This document shows, piece by piece, positions 46,583 through 55,035 of a stretch of 64,000 nucleotides of DNA. Source of the stretch: Echinicola shivajiensis (GTDB lineage: Bacteria; Bacteroidota; Bacteroidia; Cytophagales; Cyclobacteriaceae). The notes below the pieces were generated by a model. The model was not told the DNA's origin and did not search any database. It was given only the letters and a program-made list of their open reading frames with translations. Numbering within the stretch: the stretch's first letter is position 1; every line of letters begins with the position of its first letter. The translations under genes were made by a program, and so were the position numbers. The stretch spans positions 62,001-126,000 of the forward strand of contig NZ_JAHHZM010000002.1 in assembly GCF_018642165.1 (NCBI RefSeq), in the 5' to 3' direction.

Positions 46583-48247
46583 ATGGCCGAAGTAATAAGA
46601 ATGCCCAAAATGAGCGACACCATGGAAGAAGGGGTGATCGCTGCTTGGTTAAAGAAAGTAGGAGACGAAGTAAAAGCTGGAGATATTCTCGCTGAAGTAG
46701 AAACTGATAAAGCGACTATGGAGCTGGAGTCTTATGACGAGGGAGTATTGTTGCATATTGGTGTTGAAGAAAAAGATGCAGTGCCTGTTAATGGAGTGAT
46801 TGCCATCATAGGTGAAAAAGGAGAAAATATCGACAATCTTTTGAAAGATATAGAGGGCGGTGGAGATGCTGCAGCCTCAGATTCAGCTAAAGAAGAAACT
46901 AAAGAGGAGCCAGCAGCTGCTGAAGCTGCTTCCGGATCCACAGAAGAAATAGATACTTCAGGAATCAATGCTACCTTGATCACCATGCCAAAAATGAGTG
47001 ATACCATGCAAGAGGGAACCATTGCTGCCTGGTTGAAGAAAGAAGGAGATGAAGTGAAGTCTGGCGATATCCTTGCCGAGGTAGAAACTGATAAGGCAAC
47101 AATGGAGCTTGAGTCATACGATGATGGTGTATTATTGCATATTGGTGTCCAGGAAGGAGATAGCGTAGAAATTGATGGAGTGATCGCCGTAATTGGCGAA
47201 AAAGGTGCAGATTATGAAACATTGTTGAAAGCTCATGCACAACAATCTGCTCCCGCTCAGGAAAAAGCAGCTCCTAAAGAGGAAAAGAAAGCAGCTCCAA
47301 AAGCAGAAAATAAACCAGCCACTAAAGCTGAAGCGCCAAAGGCAGCAGTAAGTACTGGTAGCAATACAGCCGATAACGGCAGAGTGAAAGCTTCTCCTTT
47401 GGCCAAAAAGATGGCAGAAGAAAAAGGAATTCAGATTTCCTTGATCTCAGGCTCCGGTGAAGGAGGAAGGATCATCAAAAGAGATGTTGAGAACTTCAAC
47501 CCAGCTGCTGTACAAGCGGCACCAACCGCTGCCGCACCAGCTGCGGGTTCTGCTGCTATAGGCCAGGAGTCTTATACTGAGGAGAAAGTTTCTCAAATGA
47601 GAAAAACAATTGCCAAGCGTTTGGCAGAAAGTAAGTTCTCTGCTCCGCACTTCTACTTGACCATGGAAATCAACATGGATAAGGCAATCGAAGCACGTAA
47701 GAGCATGAATGAAATCGCACCGGTGAAGATATCTTTTAATGATATGGTGATCAAAGCAACAGCTGCTGCACTACGTCAACATCCAAAAGTTAACTCCAGC
47801 TGGTTAGGTGACAAAATCAGGTACAACGACCATGTACATATAGGCATGGCTGTGGCAGTAGAAGAAGGTCTTTTGGTTCCAGTTATCAGATTTGCAGATG
47901 GAAAGAGCCTTTCTCAGATTTCACAAGAAGCTAAGTCTTTGGGCGGAAAAGCAAAAAACAAAGAATTACAGCCTAAGGACTGGGAAGGAAATACCTTTAC
48001 CATTTCTAACTTGGGTATGTTCGGTATCGAAGAATTTACTGCAATTGTAAATCCACCAGATGCTTGTATCCTTGCGGTTGGCGGTATCAAGGAAACTGTA
48101 GTGGTTAAAAATGGCCAGATGCAGATCGGAAATGTGATGAAAGTAACCCTTTCTTGTGACCATAGGGTAGTAGATGGGGCTGTAGGTTCTGCTTTCCTTA
48201 AGACTTTAAAAGGTCTATTGGAAGATCCTGTTAGAATTTTGATTTAA
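46583..48247 (+). CDS. pdhC: Dihydrolipoamide acetyltransferase, E2 of pyruvate dehydrogenase
   Basis: This is the E2 core of the pyruvate dehydrogenase complex. The 554 residues hold two N-terminal lipoyl domains (about 2-80 and 132-210) with lipoyl-lysines Lys43 and Lys171 in ETDKATMEL. Ala/Pro/Lys-rich linkers, an E1/E3-binding domain (about 270-305, VKASPLAKKMAEEKGI) and an acyltransferase domain with catalytic His527 and Asp531 (DHRVVDG) follow. Two lipoyl domains with PKMSDTMEEG are typical of acetyl- rather than succinyl-transferases. E1 genes are not adjacent. A terminator follows. Confidence 0.93.
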   Translation: MAEVIRMPKMSDTMEEGVIAAWLKKVGDEVKAGDILAEVETDKATMELESYDEGVLLHIGVEEKDAVPVNGVIAIIGEKGENIDNLLKDIEGGGDAAASDSAKEETKEEPAAAEAASGSTEEIDTSGINATLITMPKMSDTMQEGTIAAWLKKEGDEVKSGDILAEVETDKATMELESYDDGVLLHIGVQEGDSVEIDGVIAVIGEKGADYETLLKAHAQQSAPAQEKAAPKEEKKAAPKAENKPATKAEAPKAAVSTGSNTADNGRVKASPLAKKMAEEKGIQISLISGSGEGGRIIKRDVENFNPAAVQAAPTAAAPAAGSAAIGQESYTEEKVSQMRKTIAKRLAESKFSAPHFYLTMEINMDKAIEARKSMNEIAPVKISFNDMVIKATAAALRQHPKVNSSWLGDKIRYNDHVHIGMAVAVEEGLLVPVIRFADGKSLSQISQEAKSLGGKAKNKELQPKDWEGNTFTISNLGMFGIEEFTAIVNPPDACILAVGGIKETVVVKNGQMQIGNVMKVTLSCDHRVVDGAVGSAFLKTLKGLLEDPVRILI

Positions 48248-48291
48248 TGAAAATTTCCTTTGGCTTTGAGCTTTGGGAAATAAAATATGTC

Positions 48292-48329
48292 AAAAAGTCC
48301 TGTTTGGTGTTTTCCTGACAGGACTTTTT
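48292..48329 (+). terminator. Terminator after pdhC
   Basis: The stem AAAAAGTCCTGT / ACAGGACTTTTT has a 14-nt loop and a T run. It lies inside the longest reading frame of the next gene, which argues that hslV starts downstream at 48377. Confidence 0.85.
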
Positions 48330-48376
48330 CTTTTAGTATAGTTTTTGTCGATTGGCAAGCAAACATTTTAGACGCT

Positions 48377-48916
48377 ATGGAGAAATTAAGATCAACCACA
48401 GTAGTGGCGATTAAGCATAATGGAGAAGTGGTCATCGGTGCAGATGGTCAGGCTACCTTGGGTAATACCATTGCCAAGAGCAGTGTGAAAAAGGTTCGAA
48501 TACTCCAGGATGGTAAAATCGTGACCGGCTTTGCAGGTTCTACTGCTGATGCTTTTACACTATTGGAAAAGTTTGAAGAGAAATTGGGTGCTTTTGGAAA
48601 TAATATGAAAAGGGCTGCGGTGGAATTGGCCAAAGAATGGAGGACAGACCGTATGCTTAGTAAGCTAGAAGCTATGATGATAGTTGCAGATGTTGATGAT
48701 GTTTTGATCATCTCAGGAACAGGGGATGTGATCGAGCCTGATGAGTCTATCGCGACCATTGGTTCTGGAAGTATGTATGCTCAGTCTGCAGCAAGGGCCT
48801 TAAAGAAATTTGCTTCACATTTATCAGCAGAGGAAATGGTAAGAGAAAGTTTAAATATTGCAGCTGATATTTGCATCTACACCAACCATAACTTGGTGAT
48901 AGAAAAAGTAAAATAA
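48377..48916 (+). CDS. hslV: HslV (ClpQ) peptidase subunit
   Basis: This is the threonine-protease chamber of the HslUV ATP-dependent protease. The frame is open from 48287, but that stretch holds the pdhC terminator, so I take ATG at 48377 (179 residues). The mature catalytic Thr follows a short leader ([16 protein letters not shown]), and the downstream hallmarks [42 protein letters not shown] and [14 protein letters not shown] are all present. The six-residue leader implies removal beyond Met. hslU is not next to it in this window. Confidence 0.94.
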   Translation: MEKLRSTTVVAIKHNGEVVIGADGQATLGNTIAKSSVKKVRILQDGKIVTGFAGSTADAFTLLEKFEEKLGAFGNNMKRAAVELAKEWRTDRMLSKLEAMMIVADVDDVLIISGTGDVIEPDESIATIGSGSMYAQSAARALKKFASHLSAEEMVRESLNIAADICIYTNHNLVIEKVK

Positions 48917-48924
48917 TTTAACTT

Positions 48925-49080
48925 TTGAGGCTGTCTCAAAAAAAAGTTTCTGATTGATCTGGCTGGATTGTTTAGATTATAGAGATATGATTAAAGGCTT
49001 TTATATAAGAAAGCTGGTTTCTCATTTAATCTTACCTGCTCAAGAACGACTGCTGAATTTGGCTTTTGAGATAGCCTCAA
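48925..49080. mobile_element. 156-bp inverted-repeat element (IS-derived or MITE-like)
   Basis: The ends TTGAGGCTGTCTCAAAA (48925-48941) and TTTTGAGATAGCCTCAA (49064-49080) are inverted repeats matching at 16 of 17 positions. The interior has no ORF. The right end overlaps the stop codon of the hybrid kinase gene (49077-49079). A clear target duplication is not visible; AACT occurs on both sides at 48920 and 49079 but in an asymmetric position. Ends containing GAGGCTGTCTC resemble insertion-sequence termini I recall, but no transposase is present. Confidence 0.55.
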
Positions 49081-51803
49081 CTGATTTTTTCAAGTAGCCA
49101 TTGATGAAGGATCTTTCCTATATCTTTTTTGTTCATTGGCTTAGAAGTATAATCGTCCAATCCTGCTTCCAAACATTTTTGCCTTTCATTATTTAATATA
49201 CCAGCTGTCAAGGCAATGATAGGCGTGTGTTTACCTGTTTTAGATTCGATCTTTCTAATAGCTTCTGTGGCCTCGTATCCATTTAAAACAGGCATTTGAA
49301 TATCCATGAAAATAATATCTACTTCATTTTCATTATAAACCTCGATTACCTTTTTGCCATTTTTAGCTTCCAAAATTACGGCTTTAGGAATAAAGTTATG
49401 AAGTAGTTTTTTTGTCAGGATCATATTGACCTGATTGTCCTCCGCAATCAATATGGATGGGGATATTTCTCTTAGTTGACCAAGATCTTCCTGACTGGTA
49501 ATATTTTGATCAAGGGTTGCTCTATCTTCTTTTTGGTCAAATAACTTATTTAGTACTTGCAGGAAATCAGGCTTTTTATAAGGCTTTATCAGCAGGGCGT
49601 TGATATGATCGGGAATACTTGTGTTTTGTATAAAGGCATTATGCATTAAAATAATCTTGATATTATCAGGAATCAGGTTCATTTCTGTTTTAAGCCTTTG
49701 TATAAATTTAGCCCCATCTTCTCCTTTTTTGAGGATGTGGTTCACCAAAATAAGGTTGTATGGTGGGGAATTTTGCAGCAGTTCTTCGGCTTTTTCTGGA
49801 CTAAGGGCAAGATCTGAGGATGCACCAAGGTAGGAAAGGTTTTCCTGCACCACTTTTCCATGTTTGGGATTTTTCTCAATGATCAGGGCATAAAGATTCT
49901 CTAAAGGCAGTGGCGGTTCCTTTTGCTTTTCCTCTAAAGTTTCAAAATTGATCTCAAACCAAAATTTACTGCCTTTATTCAGTTCACTTTCTACATAGAT
50001 TTTTCCCCCCATCATATTGAGCAGCTTTTTGCATATTGCTAAGCCCAAGCCTGTTCCTCCGAATTTTCTTGTCGTTGATGAATCCTCTTGGGTAAAGGCA
50101 CTGAAGATTTTTTCTTGGTTGCTTGGCTCAATTCCTTTACCGGTATCACTCACTGTGAACCTGATCTTAGAGAATCCATCCAGCTCTTCGTCCAATCGTT
50201 CGATTTTCAGGATGATTTCTCCCTTTTTTGTGAATTTTACGGCATTGCTCAATAGGTTGATTAGGATTTGCTTGATTCTTACCTGGTCTGCCAAAACCTT
50301 CTTAGGTATTTGCTCATCAATATCTAAAATCAATTCTATAGATCTTTGATGCGCTTGAAATGCAACCAGGTTAACTGTTTCTATACCCAGTTCATAAATA
50401 TTGGTTTGCGAAAGTTCAATCTCCAGTTTTCCCGCTTCTATTTTTGAAAAATCTAGAATGTCATTCACAATCTCCATCAGGGACTTTGCTGACTGGTTGA
50501 TCAGGGTGATGTACTGTTTTTGGTTGGCATCCAGAGGGGTGGAGTTCAAGAGGTCAGAAAAGCCTATTACGCCATTTAGCGGAGTCCTGATTTCGTGGCT
50601 CATACTTGAGATAAAATCGGATTTGGCCCTATTAGCTGATTCTGCTTGGTATTTTGACCTGCGGATCCTGTAGGAAGTAAACAGGACGATGGTTACCAGC
50701 ACCAACATGATGATAAATCCAGCTAAGAATATGTTACGTCTGAATATCTGTTGTTGTAGCTTTTCATTGATTAGCTTTTCATTCAGGGCCATTTCAGTAT
50801 TGATAGCACTTAGCCTTTGGTCAAAATCAAATTTGGCCTCCATGCGACCCATATTTTTGGAATTGATTTGGCTGGTAATGCTGTCTTGCATGGAAGCATA
50901 TTTTTTTTGATAAAATAAAGCCTCTTTCCAGTTCCCAAGGTTTTCATAAAATCTAGAATAAAGCTGGTTGATTTTTACCAACTGCTCTCGGAAGTGGTTG
51001 TTTTTGCTTATAGTCTCTCCCTTGTCCAGATATAATTTGGCCTTGTAATTTTGTCCCGTGGCTAGATAAAGTTCTGCTAGTCTTATTATACAACTAGTAA
51101 GTGTAGAGTAGGACTGTTCTTTTTCTAGAATTTGATAGGCAATGAGATAATTGTTGATAGCCCTGCTGGTGTCTCCCTGAACTTTTTGAATGTCTCCCAA
51201 GGTTCTTCTGGCGTACGATTCAAGGAAATCATTTTTTTTGTCAGCCAAAAACGGGGTGATCAATTCTAAAGCTTCGTCAAATCTCCCCAACTGAGTAAGT
51301 ATAAAAGCCCGATTATTTAATGCTCTTCCACTCATGGCCCTGTCTTGAATAGCCATGCTTCTTTCATAGGCTTCTTCGAAATACTCAAGGGCCAATTCAA
51401 GTTGGCCACTTCCCTCACTGTAAATTGCTCCAATATTAAAAAAGGAGCGAATAGTTAAATCTGGTTTATTTAGAGGAATGATACTCTGATGACCTTTGAA
51501 AGCAAAGTCTATTGCTTGTAAGTAATCATCCATTCTATAATAAATCCAGCCCAGGTTGATCATACTTTGTGCCTCTCCCAAAGGATAGTTGATTCCTTTT
51601 GATAATTCCAGCGCATTTAGGGAATTAGCAAGTGCATTGTTTATATCCTTTTCTATGTTTTTTTCCACCCAGTTATTCAAACTGTCTATCTTACCTTCTT
51701 GAGACAAGGTGTTTTGTGGCGAGCTTATCTGAAATGATTTTGCATCAAAGCTTGAGATAAGCAATGCGGTAAACAAGGATAATATGAGGAGGGTACTTTT
51801 CAT
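49077..51803 (-). CDS. TPR-containing hybrid sensor histidine kinase
   Basis: The 908-residue protein has a Sec-type N-terminus (1-22), about six TPR repeats in the periplasm (about 40-305), a coiled coil (320-355), a transmembrane helix (357-379), HisKA with His403 (SSMSHEIRTPLNGVIGF) and HATPase (GGTGLGLAICKKLL). Two receiver domains follow. The first (about 645-760) lacks the phosphorylatable Asp (reads LILVNHILKK) and looks like a pseudo-receiver. The second is intact (Asp834 in MDIQMPVLNGYEA). No partner regulator is adjacent. The stop codon lies inside an inverted-repeat element, so the original C-terminus may have differed slightly. Confidence 0.9.
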   Translation of the reverse strand: MKSTLLILSLFTALLISSFDAKSFQISSPQNTLSQEGKIDSLNNWVEKNIEKDINNALANSLNALELSKGINYPLGEAQSMINLGWIYYRMDDYLQAIDFAFKGHQSIIPLNKPDLTIRSFFNIGAIYSEGSGQLELALEYFEEAYERSMAIQDRAMSGRALNNRAFILTQLGRFDEALELITPFLADKKNDFLESYARRTLGDIQKVQGDTSRAINNYLIAYQILEKEQSYSTLTSCIIRLAELYLATGQNYKAKLYLDKGETISKNNHFREQLVKINQLYSRFYENLGNWKEALFYQKKYASMQDSITSQINSKNMGRMEAKFDFDQRLSAINTEMALNEKLINEKLQQQIFRRNIFLAGFIIMLVLVTIVLFTSYRIRRSKYQAESANRAKSDFISSMSHEIRTPLNGVIGFSDLLNSTPLDANQKQYITLINQSAKSLMEIVNDILDFSKIEAGKLEIELSQTNIYELGIETVNLVAFQAHQRSIELILDIDEQIPKKVLADQVRIKQILINLLSNAVKFTKKGEIILKIERLDEELDGFSKIRFTVSDTGKGIEPSNQEKIFSAFTQEDSSTTRKFGGTGLGLAICKKLLNMMGGKIYVESELNKGSKFWFEINFETLEEKQKEPPLPLENLYALIIEKNPKHGKVVQENLSYLGASSDLALSPEKAEELLQNSPPYNLILVNHILKKGEDGAKFIQRLKTEMNLIPDNIKIILMHNAFIQNTSIPDHINALLIKPYKKPDFLQVLNKLFDQKEDRATLDQNITSQEDLGQLREISPSILIAEDNQVNMILTKKLLHNFIPKAVILEAKNGKKVIEVYNENEVDIIFMDIQMPVLNGYEATEAIRKIESKTGKHTPIIALTAGILNNERQKCLEAGLDDYTSKPMNKKDIGKILHQWLLEKIS

Positions 51804-51891
51804 TTACAAAGTTGGCTGACCTTTGTGTTTGGTGCAAAGGTCAGCTATAAGGTAAATATTTAAAAAGAAAAATAACATTTAAAAATGAGTA

Positions 51892-52284
51892 TTATTGAAT
51901 TTTTGTATCATAAACTTGGACTTTTTCCCACTTATCTTCATGGTCTGATATAAATTTTTTATGAATTGGTGCTAATTGATAAATGTTATGATCTTCCATA
52001 TTATCAAAATATACTGTCAAAGAAACGTGAAACGAGTGGTCTACCACATCTCTTCTTTCGGTTACAGCAGGTTGCCCAATATAGGCTTTTTTGATACTGT
52101 CAATTTTGATTAAATCTTCACAACCATTAATAAAACTCTTTAGGTCTTTTTCAGGGTTTTTTAACCAGAAATATACTTGATGAATCATAAAATCTTTTTT
52201 AGGTTTGGCATAGGTATTATTGGATAACAAAATACCTGAGCCCAGTAATGAGAGATAATTAAGGAATTTTCTTCTTGCATTCAT
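51892..52284 (-). CDS. Exported Dabb-domain protein
   Basis: The 130-residue protein has a Tat-like signal (Arg-Arg in NARRKFLNYLSLLGSG) followed by one stress-responsive alpha/beta barrel domain (Dabb; MIHQVYFWLKNPEKDL ... DHSFHVSLTVYFDN). Dabb proteins are small dimeric barrels, some with heme or polyketide-cyclase roles; no function can be fixed here. It is monocistronic, transcribed divergently from the aldo/keto reductase at 52475. Confidence 0.82.
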   Translation of the reverse strand: MNARRKFLNYLSLLGSGILLSNNTYAKPKKDFMIHQVYFWLKNPEKDLKSFINGCEDLIKIDSIKKAYIGQPAVTERRDVVDHSFHVSLTVYFDNMEDHNIYQLAPIHKKFISDHEDKWEKVQVYDTKIQ

Positions 52285-52474
52285 AGTGTAATGGATTTGA
52301 TGTCAATTAAATGGTAAGATAGAAAAATGTTAGAGAATGTTTTTCAGCCCAGCAAGATTGATTTAAAGTATTGGTTATTGAACGTCTTTGCATTTTAATA
52401 ATACAAAGTTTGAAATTAATACATCAATAGACATTTTCAAAGATGTAAACTGTTAATTTATCAGTATAAAAAAC

Positions 52475-53461
52475 ATGGAATATAGGATTTTAGGAAAAAC
52501 GGGATTTAAGGTATCGGAAATTTCATTAGGAACCTGGCAAGTAGGAGGAGGATGGGGTGGTTCCTTTGATGAGAAAGAAGCTTCAAAAATCATTAATTCT
52601 GCTATAGATGAGGGAGTTAATTTTTTGGACACAGCCGATGTGTATGATGATGGTGCAAGTGAACATGCTGTAGGAAAAGTCTTAAAAGAAAGATCCGAGG
52701 AAATATATGTGGCTACCAAGTGTGGACGACAAATTAATCCACATGTTTCAGAGGGCTATACACCGACAGTGCTTAGAGCATATGTGGAGGCCAGTTTGAA
52801 AAATATGCAATTGGAGACTTTGGATTTAATTCAATTACATTGTCCCCCAACAAAGGTTTTTTATCGAGATGAGATTTTTGAGTTGTTTGACAGGTTAAAA
52901 GAAGAAGGGAAGATTCGTCATTTGGGAGTAAGTGTGGAGAAAGTGGAAGAGGCAATGCAGGCCCTAAAATACCCTAATGTCTCAACAGTCCAGATTATTT
53001 TTAACATGTTTAGGCAGAAACCATTGGAAGAGTTTTTTGGGGCAGCTCAAGAGAATAATATCGGCATTATCGCTCGAGTACCCTTGGCCAGCGGGCTTCT
53101 AAGTGGAAAAATGGATACTTCAAGTACATTCGACAAGAATGACCACCGAGATTTTAATAGAAATGGAGAAGCATTTGATAAAGGGGAAACATTTTCAGGA
53201 GTGGATTTTGAAACTGGCTTACAGGCAGTAGAGGAACTAAAACCTGTTTTTGGGGGAAGTTATAGTCTTGCTTCTTGGGCCTTAAGGTGGATTTTGATGT
53301 TTGATCAAGTAAGTACAGTGATTCCAGGTGCCTCAAGGGTAGAACAAGTATTATCAAATGTAAAAGCGGGTCAATTGGCCCAATTGAATGCTGATCAGAT
53401 GAATAAGGTAAAGGAAGTTTACAATAATTATATTAAGGCAAGTGTTCACCAACTTTGGTAA
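52475..53461 (+). CDS. Aldo/keto reductase
   Basis: The 328-residue NADPH-dependent oxidoreductase has a TIM-barrel. The tetrad is visible: Asp and Tyr in FLDTADVYDDG, Lys in VATKCGRQ, and His in LIQLHCPP. SLGTWQVGGGWGG at the N-terminus and STVIPGASRVEQV in the C-terminal NADP site are typical. It is followed by a second aldo/keto reductase 60 bp downstream on the same strand. The two are only moderately alike, so a recent tandem duplication is unlikely. Substrate unknown. Confidence 0.92.
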   Translation: MEYRILGKTGFKVSEISLGTWQVGGGWGGSFDEKEASKIINSAIDEGVNFLDTADVYDDGASEHAVGKVLKERSEEIYVATKCGRQINPHVSEGYTPTVLRAYVEASLKNMQLETLDLIQLHCPPTKVFYRDEIFELFDRLKEEGKIRHLGVSVEKVEEAMQALKYPNVSTVQIIFNMFRQKPLEEFFGAAQENNIGIIARVPLASGLLSGKMDTSSTFDKNDHRDFNRNGEAFDKGETFSGVDFETGLQAVEELKPVFGGSYSLASWALRWILMFDQVSTVIPGASRVEQVLSNVKAGQLAQLNADQMNKVKEVYNNYIKASVHQLW

Positions 53462-53521
53462 TGGTAGTAGGGGAATTGATTGTTTATTTTATTTATTAAG
53501 AATTTACAAAGTGAACTTGTA

Positions 53522-54418
53522 ATGAAATACCATCAACTTGGAAAGTCATCTATCAAAGTTAGTGAGGTGTCCTTTGGATGTATGTCATTGAGAGGAAGAA
53601 AGGCAGATGATATGGCATTGATACGCGAAGCATTTGACCAAGGAATCAACTACTTTGATACTGCTGATCTTTATGATGCAGGAGAGAATGAGAAACTTGT
53701 CGGGGAAGCCTTAAAAGGAATAAGAAATGAAATTGTTCTGGCCACAAAGGTTGGAAATGAGTTAAGGCCTGATGGAAGTGGCTGGGACTGGAATCCCCGC
53801 AAATCCTATATTTTGAAGGCTGTTGAGAAAAGCCTTCAAAGTTTACAAACAGATTATATCGACTTATATCAATTACATGGGGGGACGATAGAAGACCCAA
53901 TTGATGAAACTATTGAAGCTTTTGAGCAATTAAAAAAAGAGGGTAAAATCAGGGAATATGGTATATCTTCCATCCGCCCAAATGTAATTAGGGCATATTT
54001 GGAAAAATCCAGTATGGTTTCAGTAATGATGCAATATAGTTTATTGGATAGAAGACCGGAAGAGGAATGTTTGGAACTTCTTGCAAAGAATGATATCAGT
54101 GTACTTGTTAGAGGGGCTTATGCCAAAGGCTTATTGCTGGACAAACCTGTCAAGCCTTACTTGAACTGGTCGGAGAAGGAAGTGGGAAATATTAGGGGGA
54201 AATTGGATGAACTTAGTTCAGGTTTAGTGGAAAAGACTGAACTGATCTTGAAATACTTGCTCACGCAGCCAGCAGTGATATCGATAGTTTCAGGGATTAG
54301 GACAAAAGAACAATTGCATGAAACCTTAAAAGCCTTAAATAGCTCAGGGCAATGGGACCAGGTGATAGCACAATTAAAAAAGGAATTGCCAATTAATAAG
54401 TACGACACACACCGTTAA
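53522..54418 (+). CDS. Aldo/keto reductase
   Basis: The frame opens at 53480 with TTG, but ATG at 53522 gives the usual beginning (MKYHQLGKSSIKVSEVSFGC), 298 residues. Catalytic residues are visible: YFDTADLYDAG (Asp, Tyr), VLATKVGNE (Lys) and DLYQLHGG (His). The C-terminus reads ISIVSGIRTKEQL, the coenzyme-binding stretch. It is likely co-transcribed with the preceding reductase. A terminator hairpin follows. Confidence 0.9.
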   Translation: MKYHQLGKSSIKVSEVSFGCMSLRGRKADDMALIREAFDQGINYFDTADLYDAGENEKLVGEALKGIRNEIVLATKVGNELRPDGSGWDWNPRKSYILKAVEKSLQSLQTDYIDLYQLHGGTIEDPIDETIEAFEQLKKEGKIREYGISSIRPNVIRAYLEKSSMVSVMMQYSLLDRRPEEECLELLAKNDISVLVRGAYAKGLLLDKPVKPYLNWSEKEVGNIRGKLDELSSGLVEKTELILKYLLTQPAVISIVSGIRTKEQLHETLKALNSSGQWDQVIAQLKKELPINKYDTHR

Positions 54419-54423
54419 TCAAG

Positions 54424-54454
54424 GAGCTGGAAGCGAATAAAAGTTTCCCAGCTC
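54424..54454 (+). terminator. Terminator after the aldo/keto reductases
   Basis: The stem GAGCTGG / CCAGCTC has a 17-nt loop that can pair further, and is followed by ATTTAATTTTTG. Confidence 0.7.
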
Positions 54455-54530
54455 ATTTAATTTTTGTTATTATTTAAAATTCACGGGAACATTTCTAGAA
54501 ATATATCCGTAGGTTTTATAAACTTTTGCA

Positions 54531-54538
54531 TACTTTTG
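54531..54538 (+). promoter_or_regulatory. Candidate -7 box for the small membrane protein/SulP unit
   Basis: TACTTTTG fits TAnnTTTG, 30 bp before the predicted TTG start. No convincing -33 box is visible. Confidence 0.35.
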
Positions 54539-54568
54539 AAAATAGTAAACTTGATTTAAAGATAGCCT

Positions 54569-54889
54569 TTGGCAGATTATACAACATATAGAAAAGCTGT
54601 TGCCACCATTTTTTTGGTGATTTTTGCATTATTGGTAGTGGGTCCAAGCGCCATAGCTTTGATCGACGACCAAATAGATGTTTCTATTTGTTATTCAATG
54701 GTAGAAGAAGAAGAGGAGGAAAGTGCTGAAAACCATAAGCCTGAAAAAGAAGAGTTTATGGATAAAACCCTTGGATGGGATGCTATCATAGCCCAATTGA
54801 ATATTAAGTCCGATTTGAATTTTCACCGGATACAAGATTATCATTTTGTCCTTAGGGATCAGTTCTGCCCCCCTCCAGAATTATCGTAA
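54569..54889 (+). CDS. Small single-pass membrane protein upstream of SulP
   Basis: The 106-residue ORF has TTG as its only usable start, because a TAG lies two codons upstream. It has one hydrophobic segment (about 9-31), then a Glu-rich acidic run (MVEEEEEES, about 44-52), and a soluble C-terminal half ending CPPPELS. I do not recognise a family. It precedes the SulP transporter and carbonic anhydrase on the same strand with a 146-bp gap, so it could be an accessory subunit; that is a guess from position. An alternative is a lone signal-anchored periplasmic protein. Confidence 0.6.
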   Translation: MADYTTYRKAVATIFLVIFALLVVGPSAIALIDDQIDVSICYSMVEEEEEESAENHKPEKEEFMDKTLGWDAIIAQLNIKSDLNFHRIQDYHFVLRDQFCPPPELS

Positions 54890-55035
54890 TATTTTGCAGC
54901 CACTATTGAGCTGAGTCTAGGCAAGCTAAAAAATCCTTTTTGAGTCAAGGGAGTTCCAAAGGAACAATTATTAAAATCGTTCCTAAGATTGTTTGCGCGC
55001 CTTTTAAAATTACGAATCAAAAAATTAAAAAATTT

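Noticed and set aside
48287-48376. 30-codon N-terminal extension of HslV
   Set aside because: The extension encodes the pdhC terminator hairpin, and HslV needs its catalytic Thr close to the N-terminus.
52475-54418. Recent tandem duplication of aldo/keto reductases
   Set aside because: The two proteins share motifs but differ widely between them and in length; they look like distinct subfamilies placed side by side.
54940-55035. 32-codon N-terminal extension of the SulP transporter
   Set aside because: The Lys/Ile-rich stretch is not like SulP N-termini; the ATG at 55036 gives the usual beginning.
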